From NCBI GenBank assembly GCA_917880725.1, contig OU862886.1, forward strand, positions 17,700,501 through 17,764,500: 64,000 nucleotides of DNA, in the 5' to 3' direction. Positions within the stretch are counted from its first letter, which is position 1. Each line of letters starts with the position of its first letter. Below are positions 58,201-64,000 of this stretch, in pieces. The translations under genes were made by a program, and so were the position numbers. The notes under the pieces were generated by a model. It was not told where the DNA came from, searched no databases, and saw only the letters and a list, made by a program, of their open reading frames with translations. This DNA comes from Selenia dentaria (taxonomy: Eukaryota; Arthropoda; Insecta; Lepidoptera; Geometridae).

Positions 58201-58769
58201 TTATGATAACCAAAAAAATCAGTCGAATTGAGTGTCTTCTTTTTTTTGGAAGTCGGTAGATTATCTTAACTATGGAAGTCATATTCCGTTCCACAAGTTC
58301 TAAAAAAATATGACTATTCTATTCGATTGTGGGTGGTTTTAGACTAGTTTAAAGAGCACGAAATAGGACAACCAAATTTGCACTTAAGATTCCCACAATT
58401 AAATAGAAATGGGTAATTTAGGGACTGCCATTCGCAACCGTTATACGAATTTGGACTTTAGGATGAACAGATCCTTATTTTACTAAAATAGATCTTAGTT
58501 CGTTGGTTTAGTGGTATTCTGATTAACCGAATTGCTACCATTGTCATATTAAGAAGTAGGTCTTTTGCTAACAAAAGGTGTAACTTCAATCTCCGATTAT
58601 CAAAGGTTAGGCCAATATTTACATGTAAAGGCAGATTTTTTAGCGAAACTTGAATTAAAACTTATCTCTAGAAGGTGATATACGTATGATTGATTGTCTG
58701 CAGGCTAAAGCCGAGGCAGCGATCGCAGTGGAAGTCGCCGAGGAGATCGTAAAGGCAGCCTCCGCGTAG
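37097..58769 (+). CDS. ATPsyndelta: ATP synthase delta subunit, mitochondrial (five coding exons)
   Basis: Subunit of the central stalk of mitochondrial F1Fo ATP synthase; with the gamma and epsilon subunits it couples c-ring rotation to catalysis in F1. Coding exons are 37097-37213, 40642-40732, 49030-49136, 57424-57528 and 58704-58769. All introns are GT-AG and phases match (0, 1, 0, 0), giving 161 aa. Residues 1-22 form an Arg-rich, acid-poor mitochondrial presequence. Family landmarks are LTFAAGNK, VDVPSFSGAFGILPKHVPT, IFVSSGTVTVNDDSSVQ, VLAEEAHPLENLD and the C-terminal helix AIAVEVAEEIVKAAS. Length and sequence fit insect orthologues. A splice acceptor one base before the ATG implies an upstream non-coding exon. 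Introns 2 and 3 are inflated by retrotransposons. No coding lesion is seen. Confidence 0.97.
37214..39119 (+). other. ATP synthase delta intron 1, left part
   Basis: AT-rich intron sequence. A 62-codon read-through of exon 1 stops at 37283-37285. No other gene or clear repeat was recognised before the SINE pair. Confidence 0.7.
39120..39336 (-). mobile_element. tRNA-derived SINE, copy 1 (minus strand)
   Basis: Minus-strand tRNA-like head: TGGCCTAGTTGGACAATGG (A-box region) and GGTTCGAATGCC (B box), upstream arm CTCTGTGTC... around 39210. The 5' leader contains CCGTCCTCGTAAGACGGTTA. A second copy lies about 300 bp away. Read as a SINE, not a tRNA gene, because leader and tail are shared by both copies. 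Confidence 0.8.
39410..39628 (-). mobile_element. tRNA-derived SINE, copy 2 (minus strand)
   Basis: Same family and orientation as the copy at 39120-39336: TGGCCTAGTTGGTCAATGG and a B-box region with a 4-bp TCGA duplication. The leader CCGTCCCCGTAAGACGGTTA is nearly identical. Target duplications were not identified for either copy. Confidence 0.8.
40642..40732 (+). CDS. ATPsyndelta: ATP synthase delta, coding exon 2
   Basis: Acceptor TGTTCTTTTAG, donor GTGAGT. Encodes VFYDKVVVKQVDVPSFSG and GILPKHVPTL and ends in phase 1 with the first base of the next codon. Confidence 0.96.
40733..41437 (+). other. ATP synthase delta intron 2, left part
   Basis: Intron sequence up to the GGCAC target site (41433-41437). 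It contains a short CCCTAA-like run at 41071-41104. No gene seen. Confidence 0.7.
41438..41702 (+). repeat. 5' LTR of BEL/Pao element 2
   Basis: 265 bp, TG...CA ends. A TATATAAAAA sequence lies near the middle of the first third and could be the promoter TATA box. AATAAA near 41650 could serve as the polyadenylation signal. Confidence 0.95.
41704..41721 (+). other. Primer-binding site of BEL/Pao element 2
   Basis: TGGTCCTACGAGTCGG begins one base after the 5' LTR. It shares TGGTCCT with the primer site of BEL/Pao element 1. The matching tRNA was not identified. Confidence 0.65.
41722..42498 (+). other. Leader of BEL/Pao element 2
   Basis: Untranslated leader between primer site and gag start. 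A 103-codon frame at 41753-42064 has no domain features and is taken as chance. GTGAGTAC at 42061 could be a splice donor, but no use can be shown. Confidence 0.6.
42499..47766 (+). CDS. gag-pol: BEL/Pao element 2 gag-pol polyprotein (one in-frame TAG)
   Basis: A single frame of 1755 codons from ATG 42499, interrupted only by TAG at 42580-42582; after it 1714+ codons are open. With residues counted from 42622: gag core LPKISIPSFSGKYTEW (about 79-94); zinc knuckles CYNCLGSNHGVRFC and CKVCKKRHHSLLH (about 327-360); aspartic protease ALLDQGSQASFV (about 440); RT with VVFDAS (about 734), LVADIVKMY and FYMDD (about 854); RNase H with GFSDASNAAY (about 1039) and AWTDST (about 1113); integrase zinc motif H-H-C-C (about 1344-1384). 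The integrase DDE residues are in GVDYAGP (about 1415), YSDNGSNF (about 1482) and GGLWEGG (about 1535). A basic C-terminal domain follows. It would drive capsid formation, reverse transcription and integration. The TAG may inactivate it or be read through. Confidence 0.95.
47767..47911 (+). other. 3' untranslated region and polypurine tract of BEL/Pao element 2
   Basis: Short 3' UTR ending GGTGGGCGGA directly before the 3' LTR; this purine-rich run is the likely plus-strand primer. The same GGTGGGCGG also occurs 30 bp upstream (about 47870). Confidence 0.65.
47912..48176 (+). repeat. 3' LTR of BEL/Pao element 2
   Basis: Apparently base-for-base copy of 41438-41702, followed by GGCAC. Confidence 0.95.
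48182..48639 (+). other. ATP synthase delta intron 2, between BEL/Pao element and LINE relic
   Basis: Intron sequence with an AGTAGTAGTAG microsatellite at about 48538-48554. It may include more of the LINE relic that follows, but no motif is readable. Confidence 0.5.
48640..48930 (-). pseudogene. LINE reverse transcriptase relic
   Basis: On the minus strand, one frame gives GITSQLFNLVIDNITKNI and another gives YADDIVLAA about 60 bp later. Both are in the order expected of a LINE RT (motif with PLxSPxLFNxxxD, then the catalytic YADD). Frameshifts and stops separate them, so only a short decayed piece remains in intron 2. Confidence 0.65.
49030..49136 (+). CDS. ATPsyndelta: ATP synthase delta, coding exon 3
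   Basis: Acceptor TTTTGTTTGCAG, donor GTATAC. Encodes AVLRPGVVTVLENDGK and IFVSSGTVTVNDDSSVQ and ends in phase 0. Confidence 0.97.
49340..49520 (+). pseudogene. Small RTE-type LINE relic
   Basis: One frame reads LEIVDEYVFLGQTIQF followed by KYLSASKQK. The same motifs in the same order occur near the 3' end of the full RTE element (around 56255-56400), but here the piece between them is deleted. An independent, older fragment. Confidence 0.6.
50442..50476 (-). other. Stem-loop in the 3' UTR of the half-LINE
   Basis: CTGCGTAGTG (50442-50451) and CACTACGCAG (50467-50476) are perfect 10-bp inverted repeats with a 15-nt loop. It lies about 115 nt from the element's 3' end. Many LINE reverse transcriptases recognise a 3' stem-loop, so this could be the element's recognition signal; that is inference. 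Confidence 0.6.
50771..51257 (-). pseudogene. Jockey-like LINE ORF1, C-terminal part after a frameshift
   Basis: Continues ORF1 in a different frame: a basic stretch (PLPQRRRRKRTRCSRGKK), a glutamate run, a polyglutamine tract from CAG/CTG repeats (about 51000-51020) and a hydrophobic end (VIILGILTDLLLTLAAGA). Stops at 50771. The frame change falls near 51255-51265. A one- or two-base indel is the simplest explanation; a programmed shift cannot be excluded. Confidence 0.65.
51258..52676 (-). CDS. Jockey-like LINE ORF1 (gag-like, three CCHC knuckles)
   Basis: 472 codons from ATG at 52676-52674. Residues 1-180 are Ser/Pro/Ala-rich and basic at the start (RRPLGRGASKRRR), probably disordered. 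A central domain (about 185-340) includes LPEWVSIFDRLKCKLG and IAIKGLPYGVDPTIIV, matching the RNA-binding region of jockey-clade ORF1 proteins (PRE_C2HC type). Three knuckles at about 341-396: CHRCQMFGHASGGC, CVKCAGEHFAAEC, CANCKGRHVACSRTC. It likely coats element RNA. The stop at 51258 is probably caused by a frameshift, because a matching continuation exists in another frame (50771-51257). Confidence 0.88.
   Translation of the reverse strand: MKNTSRKSQKKASDQGLRIVTPECVDEPETERRPLGRGASKRRRDSSDEDLGGDEKRLRQRTSATPPTPALLAQPSTSRAHQHLNITLSSSEGEPANITADSVDDSDAEPSLLRRANTNSTSYAAIESVQMDAAPIPSPPAEAARSYAATLASPAASRPVSPVLSQAPAATTTALPKSYPPIIIESLPEWVSIFDRLKCKLGHPLSVKPIGKGFRFSCKSEDEFRAVQRALTEAAAIDKRVAWHCYAVAADLPTKIAIKGLPYGVDPTIIVAELEAKGFATKYVKEILPRRGSKGGPTYYVLLDRLSNVDKQRLYAISELLNIPNICLEGWVPRAGTVPQCHRCQMFGHASGGCHRPPKCVKCAGEHFAAECNRDPTQPPKCANCKGRHVACSRTCPHYLREARRRGLKVQGPPVNQNQRAQAVRAPQTDQQKPIVVAPRAVIEPARTERTTTPTGTTPNTFASARGQPPYG
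52922..54186. mobile_element. TA-flanked inverted-repeat DNA element (mariner-like, non-autonomous)
   Basis: A 1265-bp insertion with terminal inverted repeats of about 32 bp starting TAGTCCTTCAAATCTAA and continuing AGATACCGTTTGAC, differing at one base between ends. It is flanked by TA (52920-52921 and 54187-54188). The endonuclease reading frame of the host LINE is continuous across one TA, confirming the insertion. No transposase frame is present, so it is a MITE-like or internally replaced derivative of a Tc1/mariner-type transposon. The interior includes CGCGGGTGAAACTGC (about 53875). Confidence 0.85.
54594..55969 (+). pseudogene. RTE LINE reverse transcriptase domain, broken
   Basis: Motifs in order: NNKAPGDDGITSELLKAGG (about 55134), KKGDNTLLKNYRPISLLSH (about 55285), PPEQAGFRKRYSTIDYIH (about 55411), FVNYEKAFDS (about 55516), GDVIPPKLF (about 55708) and LLFADEIVVMAES (about 55811). 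The catalytic box normally F/YADD reads FADE here, so the second catalytic Asp is lost. Several frameshifts and stop codons (for example at 55039-55041 and 55481-55483) interrupt it. Confidence 0.9.
55970..56222. mobile_element. Fold-back insertion with 9-bp target duplication
   Basis: A 253-bp insertion in the RTE LINE flanked by ACCCCAATA (55961-55969, 56223-56231). It contains two 60-bp inverted arms (55974-56033 and 56124-56183) starting ACTAATATAAAGATACCG, with one visible mismatch, and a GC-rich 90-bp loop. The left arm begins 4 bp inside the insertion, but the right arm ends 39 bp before its end, so the palindrome is not at both termini. No coding capacity. Class not established. Confidence 0.8.
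56232..56753 (+). pseudogene. RTE LINE C-terminal region
   Basis: After the fold-back insertion the frame resumes with VGNSVHEAVDVYIYLG. It continues through LPVMTYGTETWSLTMG, LKVAQRAMERAMLGVSLRDR and HWARHIARRTDGRWGRKVLEW, and ends GRPLTRWADDLIKVAG at 56753. This tail is typical of RTE-type ORF2. A TAA near 56294 and a TAA near 56415 disrupt the start of this piece. Confidence 0.88.
57424..57528 (+). CDS. ATPsyndelta: ATP synthase delta, coding exon 4
   Basis: Acceptor CCGTTTCAG, donor GTTAGT, phase 0 at both ends, 35 residues. Encodes VLAEEAHPLENLD and ALSKAQSEFSSAGNEQ, the link and first helix of the C-terminal hairpin. Confidence 0.97.
57529..58014 (+). other. ATP synthase delta intron 4, left part
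   Basis: AT-rich intron, no gene or clear mobile element recognised. Confidence 0.7.
58015..58265 (-). repeat. Dispersed repeat, copy 2
   Basis: Shares AAATTTAATACAGACTTCCA, CAGTTATTGGAG, GCACCAGCTTTCAAACAAAA and GTCGAATTGAGTG with 33205-33492, in the same order and orientation. Part of TATGAGT...AAAGTTATGA is locally duplicated here. Confidence 0.6.
58704..58769 (+). CDS. ATPsyndelta: ATP synthase delta, coding exon 5
   Basis: Acceptor TTGTCTGCAG. Encodes AKAEAAIAVEVAEEIVKAAS, a final Ala and the stop TAG. It forms the last helix of the subunit. Confidence 0.97.
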   Translation, partial: AKAEAAIAVEVAEEIVKAASA

Positions 58770-58824
58770 ATCCCGACCACGCCGCAATGTTAGTGTTACT
58801 ATTTATAATTTACGTCTATGTATA

Positions 58825-58830
58825 AATAAA
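58825..58830 (+). terminator. Polyadenylation signal of ATP synthase delta
   Basis: AATAAA 56 nt after the stop codon, followed by CATACTTCTCCTCC. A short 3' UTR of roughly 80 nt is implied. Confidence 0.75.
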
Positions 58831-59035
58831 CATACTTCTCCTCCTTAGAAACAATGCTTTTATTATTATAGAAATATTTATTCGCTATGTTAAAACCATT
58901 ATTACATTAATCACTTGAACAAAACTGATTATTTTTAAAATAAGATACCGACTTCAGTACTGACAGGCTGCTCTACGGGTGAAACTGTAATATCGCCTCA
59001 CTTTTCACATGATACTTAATATTTTGATCACTTAA

Positions 59036-59560
59036 CCTTCCTATACTCGCGCGTTGGTCTGTGAGACCGACGAAACACATTTTCGTAATTATAAGTACGA
59101 AAATCCTAAGTCGAGTTCCTTGCTAGATGCCGGATTTGTTGCCGATTTCATTTTAGTGCACGCCGCGCGTTCATGCGAAGTGCATGTAGGTGCAACTTTT
59201 TGTGCCTATATAATCGTATACCCTGATTGTTATGGTGAGGTTCAAAACTAAGCCAAACATAGATAAATATGTCCTTTGATATGTTGTTTATTGCTATTTA
59301 GAAGTTAATTTTATTTTGAAACAGAAGTGCAGATTTTATTCCTGTTTTTCTAATTCTTATGCAAAGAATCTCAAATTCAAAGACTGATTTGTGATAGACT
59401 GAAAGTCAGTACAATAATTAATAAATTATTTTTCATACTATTTTGTTTCATTATATCCTAAACTTTAAAATATTATGTCATTCGGGCTTCATAGTAAAAA
59501 TATATATGTGGTAGGGGTACGAACTATCGGTCTGTAACACCGTACGCGAGTATAGGAAGG
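59036..59560. mobile_element. TTAA-flanked non-autonomous element (piggyBac-like)
   Basis: Perfect 16-bp terminal inverted repeats CCTTCCTATACTCGCG, flanked by TTAA at 59032-59035 and 59561-59564. The inner sequence near both ends contains GGTCTGT motifs. The size is 525 bp. A 65-codon frame (59054-59251) has no transposase features. The TTAA target points to the piggyBac superfamily. Confidence 0.88.
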
Positions 59561-59564
59561 TTAA

Positions 59565-59870
59565 GGATGTTTCAACTGATTGTGATGAAATTTAAATAGG
59601 ACCAGCTTGGAGCCATACCTTATTAAATGAGAACTTTTTCAAAGTCTATCAACAAACGTGGAGATAGGAACATAAAAAAACATACAGGTTTCACGTGTAC
59701 CTCTAGCTAGAGTAATCAATAAATTCTCTTATCTTAGAGTCGTACATAGAACTACCTCTTTTTTAAGTCGTGTAAAAGTTTGTATGTTGACTTGTTACCT
59801 AATCCAATGAAATAGAGGATCGGTTCTAGTTCAAAAATAAAACAACACTATTACGGTTCACTTTTGAGTA
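59565..59870. other. Intergenic region between convergent genes
   Basis: No gene seen. It contains repeat-like TTTCAACTGATTGTGATGAA and CTATCAACAAACGTGGAGATAGGAA segments that may belong to a decayed transposon. Confidence 0.5.
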
Positions 59871-61633
59871 AGTTTATTAACACAAATCAAACACTTTGGT
59901 ACAGTTAGTTAGTTGCAGTTAGCGATGTCTCATTGTAAGTTATAATCATAAACTTACCTTCAACTAGCAGCAAACGAAACGCACTACTACATTAGCAAAA
60001 CATCCAAAACTTAATTATTAAATTCCATTGGTGCCAATTATTCCAAGTTATACGAATAAGAATATATTTACTCCATTAGCGAATATTTCATTACATCGAT
60101 AAAGATTTAAAATTTGTTCACATTAAATTTTAATCTAATTTAATTTCATTCTTGTTTTTCTAATTGGAAGGTCAAGAGAAGATATCTGTTGCTAGGAAGT
60201 CTCCAATACCTAACTACAAGCCTACGTTGCCAAGCTTACACGACAATGCACAACATAGAAAATGGAAACATCTAGAAAATGACACATTAGTGCCTAACTC
60301 TTATCGCATAATACATAGAAGGAGAAAAATTACGAATATGATTATTAAAAATGCACCTTAACACGCTACAATACAATATATATTTCAAAGGTTTTAAATT
60401 CCGTGTTATCAATATATCCATTTTATCCTTTATTGATGTCAGTTAGATGTTACTGTAGATACGTTAGGTAACTTTATTATTATGGCATCTTATTTCGTTA
60501 ACGCACACTTGCGATGCACAGATTTGAATGTTAAGTTATTCTAAGCATGATTAGCATCGAATATTACTTAATTTATATTCAGTAACTTGTGTTACTAACT
60601 AGCTACGGGTTACATAGTTTGTTTAAGAGTAAGAATATTTATATGATTATCCTAAACTTACGCTAAATAGTTACGCTTAAATGCAAATTCAAACAAATTC
60701 ATGTTTTAAAATAAGACTTGGCAAAAGTAAAATACATAATAAGCATTACAAAAGTCAGTAACATGAAAAGGAAGCATCGTAACAACCCGCAGGTTGAATG
60801 GTTATCTAAAACACTAGTGTATAAAGGGGATAATTCTAGGAGTACACCGGTATAAATAACGTTTACGTTAAGTGTTACTTCATATAAAAAATTAAAAAGG
60901 GGTAAAAATACAAAATATCACAATATTACATACATGTTGAGCTTAATTTAAATCGATTTTATAATCACCCCAAATACCAGCAACTCCGTCAAAACTTTAT
61001 TTAAATTAAGCCAAACAAATAAGAGAACTTAATGATAAACTTGTAGTAAACAATGCCAGAGTTGAGGGCGCAAGATGGGAGTAGTTACAAGAGAAGGACA
61101 GGTTAGTTATACGCCACATTTTACCTATGAATCAAATATTAATTTGAAATATCTACCACAACCATAGTTTTCAGATTTTCATATGGTAACACTAGAGAGT
61201 GACGCATCTTGGGTCGACTACTGGATAGGAAGAAAAGGTAGACTAATTTGTACAGAAACCCAACTCGGCAAATTTACTACAAATATACAAAAGCAATGAG
61301 TAACGTTCAATGGCACAGAAGTGCGCGTTTAAATAATAATACAAAGACAAAATCCAGCCAACTTGGTTGGGATAATTTTAAAGAAAATAGCAACACAAAC
61401 TGGCGACACACAAACGGGAAACCAAATGTAATTTTGGCACAATTATTACCACCTTGCTGATTGCATTAAGTGCTTGAAATTATCGAGAAGAAGTTTGCCA
61501 ATGAAAGAAGCAGTAGATGAATATAGAGTAAGCGTCATTTTTGCATCAGCAAGATGATAATGGTCCGAAACAAATGATTAAACGTGGGAGCGAATTTAGT
61601 GTGTCGAGAGATGGCGCGGTCACTCTTTACAAG
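59871..61633 (-). other. Putative 3' UTR of an unidentified minus-strand gene
   Basis: TTTATT at 59871-59876 is AATAAA on the minus strand and could end the transcript whose last coding exon is at 61634-61715. The region has no long open frame; short frames at 60164-60361 and 61248-61460 (+) lack domain features. The UTR assignment is inference from the adjoining exon. Confidence 0.35.
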
Positions 61634-61715
61634 TTACACTGCCACAGTATCGTAGGCTGTGAGTCCCCCCCGCCCGTGGACTGCTTGCTGGGGGATTGGG
61701 GTGGTTGCTTCTGGT
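61634..61715 (-). CDS. Candidate terminal coding exon of an unidentified gene
   Basis: On the minus strand the acceptor GTGTTTTCAG precedes 61715. In the frame that fits the exon at 62636-62696 it encodes PEATTPIPQQAVHG, RGGLTAYDTVAV and stop TAA (61634-61636). GC content is clearly higher than in the surroundings. A second frame is open for 29 codons (ending WQCNL), so the frame choice rests on splice phase. The end V-A-V would suit a class II PDZ ligand, but the protein is not recognised. Confidence 0.5.
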
Positions 61716-62635
61716 CTGAAAACACAATCACATTACTCAAAAGGGCCCCATACGTGTTTTAAATATGCTTTTGATCAAACATATGATGAGGTCGGTGAGG
61801 ATTTTTTATTTCAAGTCGGGAAAATAGTGTTTATTTTTCTATAATGAAAGGTAGCGAGCACTGCAGCAAATTGTGCCAGGCAAGGAGGTTCTAAGTTCTA
61901 TAGAAGTATAGGATCAGCTATGTACATATGGATTGGGCGACTAGCTTATTTTTTTAGCTAATAGCCAAAAGTAAACGGGTAAAGATATAAGGGAGGAGTG
62001 AGTATCCATGCCTTGTTTACGGCAACTTATTAAGAAAATAAAATTAGCAGCCGCGTTAAAAGTAAATTGCCTTACCATATTTTCAGCAACACAAATATGT
62101 CATGTAGGTAAATCAGGTGCATAAAGATTAGAAGTGTTAGCCACAAAGGTTAATAATGTAACATAAATAACAGGCAAACGAAGGGGGTAAACATTGAGTA
62201 AGTAAATTTTTGACATACTTGGACTTACTGTTTCCTGTAGACGGATGCAGAACATAACACATGCTTTATTACGAGCACTGACTACCAAATGCCTTTATCA
62301 CATTGTCTATGACACTGTACTCTCGTGCCAGCGCGCACACAAGGACTCGGTTTAGGTTCCGATGTTAGATTATTTGAAATTTAACAAACACCATTAATAT
62401 GATAACAAATACATCTCAGTGCAATCACATATTTAGTCTGGTAATTGAATAGTTCTGTTTAAAGTCTAGTCTTACAGTGGTATTAATGATTAAAACAGAC
62501 AAGTTCAATCAAATGTGTGTTTGGTGTTATATCCATTGGTAGCAAACAATGGTGAACAATGACACATGACGCCATGAGAACAGTGTGTACTGTGTACTTT
62601 GTATGTGCAATTATGAAAACCCTACTGAGACTGAC

Positions 62636-62696
62636 CTGTCAATGAGTTTCCTCATTTCCTCGCTGTGCATACCGTCCTTGGCATTGTGGGCCCTGA
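62636..62696 (-). CDS. Candidate internal coding exon of the same minus-strand gene
   Basis: 61 nt bounded on the minus strand by acceptor TGTTGTTGCAG and donor GTCAGT. It encodes RAHNAKDGMHSEEMRKLID and leaves two bases (AG) that join the exon at 61634-61715 in phase. The charged, non-repetitive peptide and good splice sites suggest a real exon. Upstream exons are not seen before 64000. Gene identity unknown. Confidence 0.5.
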
Positions 62697-64000
62697 CTGC
62701 AACAACACACAAGTCACGACGCGCTCTACACTATCCACGAGACCAGAGCCGCCTGCCCTCTACCACACACTAGAGTACAATATACAAAACATCTGCATTT
62801 TAAAAGATAGCGGTATTAACGAGGACAGTTGGTATACTATACAAGATGAGGCTATGAATTATCTGCAGCTTACATTTGGATATTGTACAAGAGTGCGTAT
62901 CTCCAAAAACACGTAAGTACAAAAATCTACAGAAACAGTTCAAAGAATGAAAATTTTGTTAACACGATCACGTCTAAGCACATAAATAAAAAGAGACCTA
63001 ATTATCGTGTAATTAATCAAATAACATTACCAATGTGGAAGTAATTAAATGTAAGTACCTGACAAAACTAATGGTAATAGTTCTAATGCTATATTTCAAG
63101 TACTATTATTCAATAAACGGGCCACTTACAGCATTCTTAATTTTGTCAAGTAATACGATTACAAGAATTTTGAAAAATAAAAAGATTAAGCCAATTGCAA
63201 GAAAATATAATCATGAAGCCTTTACTTTTCCAATTTGTTATAACTGAAACCTTTTGCATGCTGTCAGTCACAAAAATTAATAACATAAAAAGAATCAAAA
63301 TAACTCGATTCAAAATTTTACCGTCTTCTGTTCAGGTGACACCCAGTGTGCGTGGACCAATTGGTTTATTAATTTCAAATTGTTATAAACATGAATACTA
63401 TAAGATTACAAAATGAAAACCGTCCTTTTTTGCGCTAACCTAACCAGTTAAACCGTCACATTTATAACGTTTGACAGTTTCTCAAACTCAAGTTATAAAT
63501 CGTCGGGTTTGCTCCGTTCCAGTGACATTAAATAATCAGTTAAGCGCATAAAAGTATGTACGATTTCTATTATGAATGTTTCATTGATGGAATCTAAGAA
63601 TGTTTTGATAGTGTCCCTGTCAGAAGAAGTGGCTGGTTTTATAATTGTAAGCGCATTTCACAAGCGGAATATTTCGGTATCCATTAAGCATTTTGCATAA
63701 TAATTATTATAATTGCTTTACGTAAAAGAAGCCACTATTTGATAGCTTGTTGGTGGTTGTTCGCTTTTTTGACACTGAGAACTTCCTTTAAAGTTTATTA
63801 TTTTACTATTTGTTATCTTTGAAGGTTTGTCCCTTTTGTCAGGAACTCGAACCTTTGCTAAGGCGAGAGTTAACACTAACATGTGTAAATGTAAAACACG
63901 AGTTCCTAGTTTTTAATGACACTTTAGTTAGATTGATAGGAGATTGTAGGAATAACGTAATTATATATATAATAATAGGAAATATTAGTTACAATTTTAC
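62697..64000. other. AT-rich region, no gene recognised
   Basis: Probably an intron of the minus-strand candidate gene. A + strand open stretch at 62773-62922 ends before GTAAGTA but has no recognised similarity. The rest is AT-rich without clear repeats. Confidence 0.5.

Noticed and set aside
60164..61460. Short + strand ORFs at 60164-60361 and 61248-61460
   Set aside because: Low-complexity basic or Asn/Lys-rich translations in AT-rich DNA, no splice context and no domain.
62773..62922. + strand open stretch ending at a GTAAGTA donor-like site
   Set aside because: No acceptor of quality, no recognised similarity, and it lies in the presumed intron of the minus-strand candidate gene.

Overview
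This window is eukaryotic and almost certainly from a moth or butterfly (Lepidoptera). The evidence is an intron-split nuclear gene for the mitochondrial ATP synthase delta subunit with insect-type sequence, two BEL/Pao retrotransposons, an RTE-type LINE, tRNA-derived SINEs, TTAA- and TA-flanked non-autonomous DNA transposons, and AT-rich introns. All calls come from reading the sequence; no database was searched.

Layout. Positions 1-32290 are a satellite domain. A monomer of about 536 bp repeats head to tail on the + strand from the left edge to 26178, then switches to the opposite strand until 32290. About 32 monomers are visible before 17870, and the array runs off the left edge. Each monomer carries a GC-rich core of about three 25-bp repeats. 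Several blocks of 5-8 monomers recur with private variants (shifts of 2683, 3218, 3746, 4286 and 8669 bp), as expected for higher-order duplication. The array is interrupted by a 618-bp inverted-repeat element (6404-7021), a decayed BEL/Pao element (17875-24389) that itself holds a SINE (20379-20607), and an orphan long LTR (27439-29577) containing five 149-bp tandem repeats. Positions 32291-37095 are a transition zone of retroelement scraps.

Positions 37096-58830 hold the only confidently identified host gene, ATP synthase delta (five coding exons, 161 aa). Its exons total about 0.5 kb but span 21.7 kb because introns are packed with mobile DNA. Intron 1 has two SINEs. Intron 2 has a full-length, very young BEL/Pao element (41438-48176) whose two 265-bp LTRs look identical. 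Intron 3 has a 3-layer nest: an RTE LINE (49905-56847) containing an ORF1-only jockey-like element (50329-52791), a TA-flanked inverted-repeat element (52922-54186) and a fold-back insertion (55970-56222).

Positions 58831-64000 hold a TTAA-flanked non-autonomous element (59036-59560) and, converging on ATP synthase delta from the minus strand, two phase-compatible candidate exons (62636-62696, 61634-61715) that look like the 3' end of an unidentified gene with a long 3' UTR.

Most interesting items: the ORF1-only half-LINE with 13-bp target duplications and a 3' stem-loop; the near-intact young BEL/Pao element with one UAG near its start; the higher-order structure and strand switch of the satellite; and the fold-back insertion with a 9-bp target duplication that does not sit at the ends of its palindrome.
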